64,000 nt of DNA, taken from NCBI RefSeq assembly GCF_050624435.1, contig NC_134545.1:84145563-84209562 (forward strand), given 5' to 3'. The notes under the pieces are model-generated. The model searched no databases and was not told the DNA's origin. It saw nothing but the letters and a program-made list of their open reading frames with translations. This DNA comes from Tenrec ecaudatus. Taxonomy: Eukaryota > Chordata > Mammalia > Afrosoricida > Tenrecidae. Position 1 is the stretch's first letter. Every line of letters begins with the position of its first letter. A program made the position numbers and the translations under genes. This document shows, piece after piece, positions 34,685 through 46,600 of the stretch.

Positions 34685-37600
34685 GTGCGGAAGGGGGCGG
34701 GGCGGGGGCACCCCCGGACTCGGCTCCGTGGCGCGGGCCGGCGAGGACCCTGGCCTGCGGCCGCCCCGCCAAGTGCCCTCGGCTTTCCTTCCGGCCTCAA
34801 GCGGGCGGACACGGGGCCCGGGAAAAGGGCTCTGTCGCGGGAGTGGCCCACGGCGCCGCCACCTGACGTGCGTTCGAGCCCCGGCGCTCCCGCGAGTTGC
34901 CGACTTCCCTCCGCCTCCTGATCTTTGGGGATGCCAGTCCGGGTCTTGTTGCCACAGTTCAGTGTCAGGCGCTGAGTGCAGTGACTAGCTCGTGGTGACC
35001 GCTGCGAGGACAGGGTCGGGGTGGTTCCCAACGCCGCCCAGCCACCCCAGCGGGAGGGCTGGTGGCTGCACCAAGCTAGCTTGTGAAACCCTTCTTCCTT
35101 CCTTCGTCCTTCCTTCTCCCCTTCCTCTTCCTCCTCCTCCTCCCTCCTCCCTTTTCCAAGTTCCTCCTCCTCTTCCTCCTCCTCCTCCCCCATCTTCCTC
35201 CCTCCTCCAAGTTCCTCCTCCTCCTCCTCCTGGTTCCTCCACACTAGCGGTCCTCACGCGCCTGCCTCTTCGGCCGCCTTACCCTCCTGGTTTCACGGAG
35301 GAGCCCATCAAAGCTTGTATTGACGGGGATTGAGTTGTGTTAGAAATGAAAACTCAGGAATCTAAAAAATATATTTGTTAGAAAATAACCCCCAGTACGA
35401 CACATGTAAACATTTAAAATAACTTTAAAGAAAAACGAAAATGACTCTATTTTCTAAAAACAAGAAAAGTGGCAATGTTTTTGCAATCTTTTTGCTCTCT
35501 GGCTTCTTGGAGGACAGGGATTCCCATACTTGCTTGTGTCTGCAGTTCCGTCTGACATGGCAGATAACTCATCCCCTGTAAGTAAATTCTTTAACAGTGG
35601 CGCTGTGGGAGAAACACGAGGCTTTCTGCTCCCGTAATGAGTTACAGCAATGAGTTACAGCTTCGGAAACGGGCCTGGCTACTCCCACGACACTTCCCTG
35701 TCCGCTGGAGTCACTATGACTCGAATGGACTCTGTGGCAGAGTCAGCAGTGACGCTGGAGGGCAGAGTAGATCGGTCTGGTCTCCATCTCGCCTTTCTAC
35801 TGTGGAGACACGGGTGGGTTTGAACTGGGACCCACTGCTTAACTCACCATGCCACTCTGCTTGTGAGAGGGCTGAAATAGACAAATCTTTAAAGGAAAAC
35901 TCACACACAAAAAAACCCAAACTCACTATTATCTAGTGGATTTCAACACCTAGCGACCTCTGGCCTTAGTATGTACTGATGGTCTGCACGCAGCTGTTAA
36001 TCTAATGGCTGTTTGAAACCGTGCCCATCAGCACGGTGGACATAAGGGCTGACTCCTGGCCATATGTTGTCAAGTTTTAAGAAGCACGGAAGGAATCTGA
36101 GAAGGAAGATTGGCCACTCATTGTATATCTTTCTCAGTATTGCTTGAACAGATGAGGGGCCCGTCAAAAAGTCCATGGAAAAATTTTGTCTCTTCATTTT
36201 CCACGAACTTTTGGAAGCCTCGGGTGTCTTTGTGTGTAGCTTCACCTTATCAGTTTAATAATGAACTTAGTACTTCACTGCTTCCTTGGGTTCCAGGGTG
36301 TTTGTCATGTTATTATTGGACATTTGCATTTTGGCAGCAAAATGTAAACGTATTAGCTTGTTCTGGGTGGGCAGTGCTTTCGTGAATTTTCATGGTTCTC
36401 CATGTGTTCTAGGAGCGGAGAGTGGATTTCTCATGGAAGTGTGTGTTGATTCAGTGGAGTCAGCTGTGAATGCAGAAAGAGGAGGTAAGAGAACTTTAGA
36501 GAGATGAGTTAGCCGCAATCCCTTTCAGAGTCTTCAAATGAACCCTGTGAACTTCAGACCTTGGGAACCCCTGTGATTTCTGAGGCTCCTAGTAGCCCTT
36601 TCAAAAACAAACAGCTAGTGAACCTGATGAGAAGCAGCATGTTGCATGGCACAGCATGGAGCAGTGTTTCAGTCTGTGTGTGCACAGGGTCACACTGTTG
36701 GGAACCTACTTGATCTCCCCTGAGAGATCTCATTTTGAGTCAAGTGTCTGCTATCGTGATCGTAATCACTAATTCCATTTACTGTTTACTTTGCAAAGAT
36801 GTAACTTTTCGCATGATCGTTGATTTAAGGATTTCAGAGACTGGTTGCCATTTTCATCAGGACTTTTAGCACTGTGTGTAGGTGCGTATACACATAATCT
36901 AATTATGTAGAATTTGAACATTTGTGTGTTGGCCTAATCGGTGTTCTTTATCTTACCCCTCTAGTTTCTAATATCCATGGCAATGGCTATATAGAACTCA
37001 TGGGCAAAATTTATGATTAAAGGTTATTTTTAATCTTTTTTATTGGGTGCTCTTATAACACTCACACATACACCCATTGCGTCAAGCACATTTTACATAT
37101 GTTGCCATCATCATTTTCAAACCATTTTCTTTCGATTCGAGCTCTTAGTGTCAGCTTACTTTTCTCACTCCCTCATGAACCCTTGATAATTTATAATTTT
37201 TTTCATGTCTTATATTGACCGCTGTCTCCCTTCACCCACTTTTCTGTTGTTTGCCCCCCTGGGGGTGAGAGGTTTAATACATCGATCATTGTGATCGGTC
37301 CCCCCTTTCTTCCCGCACCTTCCCCCTAACCTCCTGGTATCACTACTCTCATTATTGGTCTGGAGGGTTTGTCTGTCCCGGATTCCCTGTGTTGCAAGCT
37401 CTTACCTGTACCTGTGTACAAGCTCTGGTCTAGCCAGATTTGTAAGGTAGAATTGGGGTCCTGATAGTGGGGGTGGTGGTAGTGGTGGGGAGGAAACATT
37501 AAAGAACTGGAGGAAAGTCGTGTGTTTCATCGGTGCTATACGGTCTGGCTCACCGATTCCTGTGACCCTTCTGCGAGGAATGTTGTGGTGCCAGTGAGAA

Positions 37601-40600
37601 ATGCTCGGAGTGGGCTTATCATCAGGCATGTCACAGAGCTCTTTCAGACCTGCTAGCACATGCCCACGGCGCATCCCACTCCACTGTAGGCGTTCCCCTC
37701 CAGCTCCTTGGGCGGCAAACCCCACTCCCTGGTTTATGTGCCCGAGGTACCCCCTCCTGCACGGAAGAACTCCGCTTTACTTGCTCGTGGGTTGGGAAGG
37801 CCACCCCTCTGGTCCATGCTCTGGTTCCTGGTTCTGATGGTACAGCTACCTCCCGGACCCAAGAGGTTCGTGCAGGTATCTCAGGGTCCAGAGGACTCAC
37901 TCCACCCCTGTTCACAATTACAGGTACATTCTATCAGTATCTTCCCCACCTTCTTACCAGACCCATGCAGGAAAAGGTTGTTTGGTGGGAGTTACAGACT
38001 TTGGCTAGAAGAGCCCATTAAACAGTTCCCTGCTTCTGCTATGTTTCCAAAAGTTCATGGAAAAATGGAATTACAAGATAATGGAGTTCCCCCCAAACTT
38101 TGAAACACAAAATTTGCTTTGCTGTCCACATTTGGTCTTAGTTGCTTTTTAAAAAAAATAAACAATCTTTAACTATATATGTATATATAAACACTTTTTA
38201 ATTTGGCCGTTAAAAGGAATGAAGTACTGATACATGCTATAACCCGAAAACATGCTGAGTGAAAGAGATCAGTTTGAGAATACCACATATTGTACAGTTC
38301 CAGTCATAGGAAATACCTGGAACAGGCGAATGGCTGGAGACAGGAAGTCAGTTAGGGATTGCCTAGGTCTCAGGCATGGGCGAGGGGGAGGGGACCGCTA
38401 CAGCATATACGGTTTCTTGGGGGGCAGCGATGAAATTGACAGCATAATCAGTTGTGGTGATGTTTGTTGCTTTTTCTGTGCATACAATAAAGGCGTTGAA
38501 CACGTTAAATGAGTGCATTGTATAGTGTGTGAATTATATCTCAGTAAAGCTATTTTTAAAAAACAGCAGAGCATCCTTAGCTTGTAGCCTCTATGGAAAA
38601 CAAGCTTTGAGTGGCCTTTGGCCGGTCCACAGACTTCTGATTTATATTGCTACTTTTAGTCCCCTCCACTCCAGATTATTTTGAAGCTAATAATATATTT
38701 GATCCAAGACGTGATTTGTAACATTGTGGTTACTCTCCTGGTTGATGCTGTAAGACTTGAAGAGGCAGGAGTTTCTTCAAGTTGGTTCTTGAAACTTTTG
38801 ATAGGACCCAAGTAGACTGATGGTTCTTTGGCTTCTAGCATTTTCTTATAAATATTTTTATTTAAACAAGTTAAAAGTAGCTCACCTGTTTCTTGAAATT
38901 GAGAATAGTAAAGATTCCCTGGGAACGGTGAATGTATTTCTGTATCAACAAAGAGTGAGAGTCCACTCTGGTCAATCCAGAAACTTCTCTTTTATTTAGA
39001 GCTTCATGTATTTAAGCCACTTCTCATTGGAAGGAGAGACAGATTTTTTAAAAAAACAATCATTTTATTGGGGGCTCGTACAACTCTATCACAATCCATC
39101 CATCCATCCATCCATTGTGTCAAGCACATTTGTACATTTGTTCCCCTCATCATTCTCAAAGTATTTGCTTTCTACTTGAGCCCTTGGTATCAGCTCCTCA
39201 TTTCCCCCCTCCCTCTCCCACCTCTCTCCCACACTAACCCTTGACAATTTATAAATTATTATTTTTTCACGTCTTACACTGTCCGATGTCTCCTTTCACC
39301 CACTTTTCTGTTGTCCACCCCCCAGGGAGGGGGCTACTTATAGATCCTTGTGATCGGCTCCCCCTTGGAGAGACAGATTTTCAGGGACTCGTTTGGGAGC
39401 CTGGTGACACTGTGAGGTAGGCATTGGAGTGCTTACTGCAAGGGGGCGCTCAAACGTCCCAGCTGCTCGGCGGAAGAAAGATGAGGTTCTGTATTCCCGT
39501 AAAGATTTATAGCCTCAGTATACAATCTCGGTGTAGTATTATGAGTTGAAATTGACTCAAAGGTAGCAGGTTTGTTTTTTTTTGTTTTTAGCTTAGCTTG
39601 AGTTAACTTTTCACATTTGGCTCTCAGTACTAATGTGGGTAACAAAATGTACTTGGGTTAGTTTTACAATTCAGTTTCTCTCAGACATTTCTAAGACACT
39701 TTGTTTTGCGTTTGAGAGGAAAATGTAAATAATTTGCCATTTCGTACAAACTTCTTCTAGACAAGTAATTTTTGAGTCCTGCTTTCATCACAGGTGCCGG
39801 TCGGATTGAATTATGCTCTGGGTTACTGGAGGGAGGAACCACGCCCAGCATGGGTAAGTCTCCAGCATTGGGTAAGAGCATTTGTTGATACTCTGTTTCT
39901 GTGAGGTCCTTTACATGATCAGTTTGGCATGCTTACAGTTGTAAATAATGGAACATCTGTCTATCAAAATCTTGATAAAATAGATTCTGTTCTCCTCACC
40001 TATCACAAAGTTGTTAACATTGGCTCTGGCGGTTTTCCTTATGTTTTGAATATTTCAACATCCAAATATTTCTCCTGTCTTCCTCGTCCTCCTTCAGAGA
40101 CTCCAGCTTCATTTATATTAAAGGCCGCTTCAAGTCGTCCCGCAGCTCACTGATGAGCTGCTTTTCTTGTGTTCCCCTTTCCGTGTCTTTTCTCTGTTTC
40201 ATTGTGGAGTCTTTATTGCTGTGTTTTCAGGTTTACTTGTTTTTCTGCAGTGTCGAACCTGCTGCTAATGCCATCTAGATTTTTTCCTCAATATTACATA
40301 ACATAGTTTTCATTTCTAGAAGTTTGACTCGAGTCTTTAGAAAAATATTTCCCCTGTCCCTCTGAACTTGTTGAGCATAAGGTATCATTATAAAAGCTTG
40401 TTTAATGACCTTTATCGCTTAGTTGGAATATTTGTATCAGCTGTAGTTGCTTTTGCTTGCTCGGTATATCGTGTTTTCCTGTCTGGTCATTTTTTTGATG
40501 CTGGGCATTGTGAATTTAAGTTCATGAGCGACTAGAGTTATTTTTCCCCTCTGAATGTTTTTGATCTTTATTCTGGGATGCAGTGAGGTTGGAAACAATT

Positions 40601-43600
40601 TCATCATCTTGGTCTTGCTTTTAAGATTTGCTAGGCTCAGTTTAGAACTAATTTTTCCCCACCACTGAGGTAAGACTCTTCTGTGTACTCTACCACTTTT
40701 CCCACGGACCTTGATGATTTGTCTGGCTGGTGGGAACAGGCAGTTATGAGGGCCAGACACTGTTCCTTCGACTCCTTGCACGCATGCGCTCATCGACTTA
40801 GCTGGATATTCGAGATCTCTCGAATTCTTTCCTCCTGCTTGGGACACTCCTGCAAACTCTAGCTCCTTTGGACTCTCAGAAATCTCAGTTCTGTCTCCTC
40901 AATTCAGAGGATTCTCTGGGCTCTACCTGCGTTCTCTATCCCTGCATTGCAACCTGGGAACTCCCAGTGCTGTATTGTAAGTCAATTATAAGACTCACCC
41001 CATTTGATTCACATCTTTCAGAAATCACTGCCCTTGGTTGTGTGAGGTCCCGTGTCTTGCAAACCACTGCTACATACATGGTAACTATCCATTGGGTGTT
41101 ATAGGCAGGGTTGGGGGTGGGGTGCGCCCATGTGCATATGTGCACGTAAATGTAGTCTCTGTTATTCTGCCTTGGCTACAAACAGACATTACTATTAAGA
41201 ATGTTCTGAGTCCTAAAATATACTACTCTGAGATTGATGCATTTTTTTTGCCATAGACGTATACTCGTTTACACAGCAGTCTTTTAGCATGAAGGAGCAT
41301 TCCCTGGCCACTGTAAACTTTCTAAACTGGGTCTGTAACCAGTACCATTTTTGTTTCTGCAGGTCCAATGGTGACCTATTTCTTGGGGTGGAACTGTTGC
41401 TATCCCATGCAACATTTGCGTTCTTTTAGCAACTAGGATGCAAGCAACTAGTAGCGCTTGTCATGGGTCTTCCTGGGTCTCTGGGGCAGACACCAGTGCT
41501 TCTCTCCATACTGACCCGGAGAAAGCTTTCTCCTCCGTTAGGACTCTCACAGGGGCAGCTCTACCCTGTCCTCCAGGGTCGCATTGAGTTGGCATGGGCT
41601 CGATGGCAGTGAGTTTGGTTTTGTGGACTCAGACATTTTGAATAAAATCATAAATAAATAAAACTTTGCTCCCTTTTACATATATCTTTCCAAAAGAAGT
41701 CTTTGCTAGATTTTGTTGTGTATTTAAGGGTCATAACCTTTGGACCAATTTAACAATACTGTAAAACTAAAATCCAGTCACTTCCTTCCATGGCAGTCCC
41801 GTGCGGCCCAGCAGAACTGCTCCACAAGAGACCTGGCTGTGGTCCCCACGGAAGTAGATGCCAAGCCTTTCTTCTCTAGGTCGGGTCGCCAGCCTATAAA
41901 TTGGCAGCTGACTGCACACCACTTTCACCACTCAGGCTCCAAAGATCTCTGTTGTAGTTTTTAAAACAGAGCTGCTGCCGCCGATTAAAAGCAGCAACTC
42001 GATGGCAGGGAATCCACTGGTACACAGCCGACTGAGCCTGGGAGCTGTTACACTTTCAGATGCCACATGCTAGTCAAAGGGTTTTGAGCCATTAGGTTTG
42101 TATTGAGTTAACTAACACATGTTTTTAACATGTGATATCTCCAGTCTGTTTTCCCGATTACTCTTGTTTTTCAACCCTTGGTTTTCCTTTCACTTAACTT
42201 CCACCACATGCATGTTTCTCTTCTCTCACTGTCTCCCTTCCCTGTAGAGCCATCTTTCTGGGGGGTTCTTCAGTCATCCCACCTTTTCTTTTGGCAGTGG
42301 TATGCCAAAGGGGATTTAGAAGACCAATCACATCCTTGTGCTTCTAGCTCACAGGTGCATTCTAATCTTGTAGGCGTCCTTCAAGTCGTGAAGCAATGTG
42401 TCCAGATCCCAGTGTTTGTGATGATTCGGCCACGAGGAGGGGATTTTTTATATTCAGACCGTGAGATTGAGGTGATGAAGACTGACATCCGTCTCTCCAA
42501 GCTGTACGGTGCCGATGGTGTGGTATTTGGGGCACTGACTGAAGATGGACACATTGATAAAGAACTCTGTGTGTCCCTTATGGGTGAGAATTTCGTGTCT
42601 TGAGACCAAAGAACCTCTAATGGTGGTTGAATTTATATGCCCTGTGTGTGCATGTGCGGTGCATGTGTGTGTGCGGCGCGCGTGTGTGAAACATGATCAA
42701 AGATGGGCTTTGCTGTGCACACGAGCCTGCCCATTTTGAAAAGTAGTGGTTTGTTTGGATGCTTGGGGTGGAGGATAGATGTGGCAGAGCTATCTAAAAT
42801 TTCCTTCGTTTCTACTCCGTTCAGGTTCCACTAGTGTTTCTCAAGGGTCTTAGGGGGTCTGCCTGGATTCCTTTTACCCTGTACACCCCACACTTCCAAA
42901 GCTGTTAGAGCTGGGGAGGCAGAGGGGTGTGGAGAGCACCAAAGCAAGCTATGCAACTAGGCTGAAGGGTGTCTTGAAGCTTCTCAAAGGAACATGTGAC
43001 AGGTTGCACGCTGTAGTCGCCAGATCCTCTCGTTTTTGTTTAGTGTCTCTAAGAACTGGACAGCGCCCCACCCCCAATATGGAAATCAGAGACTAGGGGA
43101 AGGTAGAAGTCGTGTGAGTGTTTTGAGTATTTTAATTCATTTTCTTCACATCACAGGGCGCGAACCTTCTTTTGAATCCCATCTAGGTTGGAGAATTCCG
43201 TACGTCCTCATTCATGTTGCTCTTTTTTTAACAGCCATTTGCCGTCCTCTTCCAGTCACTTTCCACCGAGGTGAGTCATTTCCATTTCAGAGGATTCGCG
43301 GGAGTATCGGTTTTCTAATTTCTCCAAAGGCTACCTTTTACACAATACCATTCCGTAGATCTGCAGTGCTTCTGGTCAGTGTCTCTGAGACTGGTTTCAG
43401 GATTAAGAGTAGTAAATTTAGAGAAGCACAGTTTTGGGAAATGATAAAATTTATGTAAAGTTGCGGAAAGTGGACACTGCATGCCTGCAAGTGCGTGTAC
43501 CTGTCCATCATTGCAAGCAAGATTCCTGAGATCGCCTTAGAGCAGCGGTGCTCCACCTTCCTCAGGCCGAGGCCCCTCAATACCGTTCCTCATGTGGTGG

Positions 43601-46600
43601 GGACCCACAACCATACAATTATTTTCGTTGCTACTTCATAACTGTCATGTGTTACTGTTATGAATTGGACGACCCCTGTGAAAGGGTTGTTCGACCACTC
43701 TAAGGGGTCGCGACCCACAGGTTGAGAACCACTGCCTTAGCGTGTCTGTAACCCCAAGAGGAATAAGCCAGGTGGGACGAGGTGTGCAGTCTCAGCAGAC
43801 AGTCATTACTGGAGCTCGTGTAAGGTCAGCTTTCCCAGATAAGTACAGATTCCCTGGAGGTGCCTGAAATACCCGAAGAAGAGAATTGGATATTTCTGTT
43901 GTTTTTATTCAATGCCATAGGTACCAACTCTTAACAGTCTTACCTACAACAGGATGAAACAGTACCCGGTCCTGCCCCATCTTCACAATTGTTACGTTTG
44001 AACCCATTGTTGCGGCCACTATGTCAGTCCAGCTCACTGGGGACCTTCCTCTTTTTCTCGGACCCTCTACTTTACCAAGCGTATTACCAGGAAGAGGGAA
44101 AGGAGCTGTAGGTTCTGGGTAAATGATACACAGATGCCCACTCTAATGCGCAATAGCTGTTCATTTCAAATGAAAAAGATACTTCCTCTATGCAAATAAG
44201 GTAATTATGATTCTTATATACTAAGGCCAAGCATGGGTAAAAGAGTCAATTTTACCTTCTGAATAAGCATTGAAAGATTCAGATAAGGTTGGTTATCTGC
44301 ATTTGCATCTAACCATAGATATTAGGGATAGTCTTGTTACACTTGTTTCTTTACATAGTGGTTGACATTGTCAGAAAACCATTTTCTTTGACTTAATATT
44401 TAAACTACCAGTAACTATAAGAGAGTAGATTGCTGAAGAGTCAGTACCTTGAGGCACCATCCCTAAGCCTCCTGTCCAAAGTTTGGAAGCTTGAACATAA
44501 TTCACAAAAATAGAAACTATAGTTGAGATTCTGACTTGCTAAATAATTCAAAAATTATTATTTTTAATATAATTTTATTTTTCTTAAACCAAGGAGTGCC
44601 TTTAGTTTCTGTCCTTTCCTTTTTCTTCCCATTATAAATTTAACAAAAGGATTTTAATGTTTTTAAATTTTGTATCAATTTTACATTGTCCTGGGCACTA
44701 TTTTTCCCCTATCCATAAACAAGAGCATATGGTAGTGGGGTGGCTGATAATAAAGTGCCACCACCCCAGAAGGAAAATCCTCAGTAGCAGATGTAGCCCC
44801 CCCCCCCCATGCCCTAGCAAGTCTGTTCCAGAGGACCGCCAGGACCTGTGCAGTCTGGCCAGAGATTAGTACTTCCAGGACCTGGACTGTGCTGAACACC
44901 ACCTCAGGAGTGGTCTCTGTGCTTTGATGATTCTGAGAAGGGAACGAGGTCTTTTTAGCAAGTCGACTGCACCTGAGTCCTCCTGTCATCTGTTGTACAG
45001 TTGTCCCCGAACTAGGAGCCTTGAGTGTGTGAAGTAGATTAGTGTAAAATACTTGTTAAGAATAAGAGTGAAAATGGATCTAGGTCTTTCCTAGAACTCG
45101 CTTTATTCGGCTTTGTCTAGCTTGCCGGAAGCTGTCGATGGAGGTTTCTCAAATTGGAGTCATTTCCATATCACATGTATACTTTTACCATCCAGAGTGA
45201 TACCTATGTTCACTTATTTCCTTTTATCTAAATAGTCTCTTAAGTAGATTTCTTTTAAAGAGGAATTTTTGAGAATCTCCTTAGGAACAGTAGTAGTGGG
45301 AGTAGCAATATCACGAGGGTAGGAGGGAGAGGGGAGAAGGGGGAACCCATCACAAGGCTGGATATATAGCCCCCAAATAACAGAATTGTGTGTGAAGGGA
45401 GACAACAGCATATTATATGAAAATAATAATAACAATATATAATTGATCAAGGATTCACGAGAGTGGGAAAAGGTAGAGAAAAGAGGAACTTATACCAAGG
45501 ACTCAAGTAGAAAATGTTTTGGAAATGATGGCAACATATGTTCAAATATGCTTCATACAATTGGTGTCTGGAATATTATAAGAGCTCTGAGAACCCCCAA
45601 TAAAATGATTTTTTAAAGTAAATAAATAATAAAGAGGAATGTCTAACTACTGAAAATAATAAAATTTCTATTGCTAGCCTACATTTACATATTAAAATGT
45701 CTATCATCTAAAATGATCATGTATAAAATGGCATGTGGCATTTAAAATGGTATGTGATATGCTTATTTCTGTAGCACAAATATGCCATCTTGACTGATTT
45801 TAAGCAACCAACCGATGAACAGTTTTTGAACAATTGGCTCTTGTGAACTAGTATAAATCAGGTCTAGTTTATATGTTCAAAATTCAAATTAATTTTATGT
45901 ATTTCAGCCTTTGACATGGTTTGTGATCCAGTGGCAGCTCTAGAGACCCTCTTAAGCTTGGGATTTGAACGGGTGTTGACCAGTGGGTGTGACAGTTCCG
46001 CTCTAGAAGGGCTACCCATGATAAAGCGACTCATGGACCAGGTACACACAGCTTCTTTCCTTCCTCTGTGGTCCTTCCTGACATTCTGCTGTTCAGCGAA
46101 GTTGTGAAAGTAATTACTGATTTCATGATTATTCTCTAGGAAAACAAACAGACAAACAAGTAGGCGGTAATATAGTTCTACAATCCTTACTTCTTTCTTG
46201 TGAGTGCTTTGTAGTAACCAAGGCTCTACAAATTATAGATTGTGCCTAAGTGTCTGACTTAACTTGTACAATAATCCCAGCAGATTTTTCCTTCTCTCTT
46301 GCTATCTAGTTCAGCACAATGTTATACCATGTCTTCCCACTGTCAGCCTATGTACACTCAAGATCCCATATGAGATAATTGTTGTTTGGAGGGATACTCC
46401 AAAACCAAAATAATACTCTTCTTTTATCTCTCTGTGTCTCTTAAAATAGAAGGAAACAATTTTGTTCTCTTGTTCCTAAGTAAGTGACGAACCTTACTTC
46501 CATTTGTAGAGCAAAGGATGACTAATGTGTATGTTTCTTGAGGTTCTAAATTATCTACAATATGTAGATTGAGATCAGGGAGTTCTGGTTTGAGACTCAG

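Larger units (their letters stand above)
34685..36412 (+). other. CUTC intron 1
   Basis: Starts in the CpG island, then a polypyrimidine tract (35088-35240), SINE pieces (35600-35860) and a palindromic MITE-like sequence (36156-36225). Confidence 0.6.
36485..39793 (+). other. CUTC intron 2
   Basis: Contains two minus L1-like tails (37022-37440, 39045-39365), an old L1-like 3' end (38252-38565), a MITE-like sequence (38041-38104) and an AfroSINE (39395-39574). Confidence 0.6.
39854..42373 (+). other. CUTC intron 3
   Basis: Contains a 5'-truncated AfroSINE (41510-41624) and a diverged minus SINE (41785-41942). Nothing recognised in 39860-41500. Confidence 0.6.
43271..45907 (+). other. CUTC intron 5
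   Basis: Contains a SPIN element (43543-43734), an RTE fragment (43905-44090) and an L1-like tail (45271-45650). AT-rich sequence in 44100-45260 not assigned. Confidence 0.6.

Noticed and set aside
34606-35244. 212-codon minus-strand frame rich in Glu and Gly
   Set aside because: It is the complement of the polypyrimidine tract joined to the CpG island, with no domain and low-complexity composition.
43543-43734. Possible microRNA hairpin from inverted ends
   Set aside because: The inverted repeats are the termini of a SPIN transposon and are far apart.
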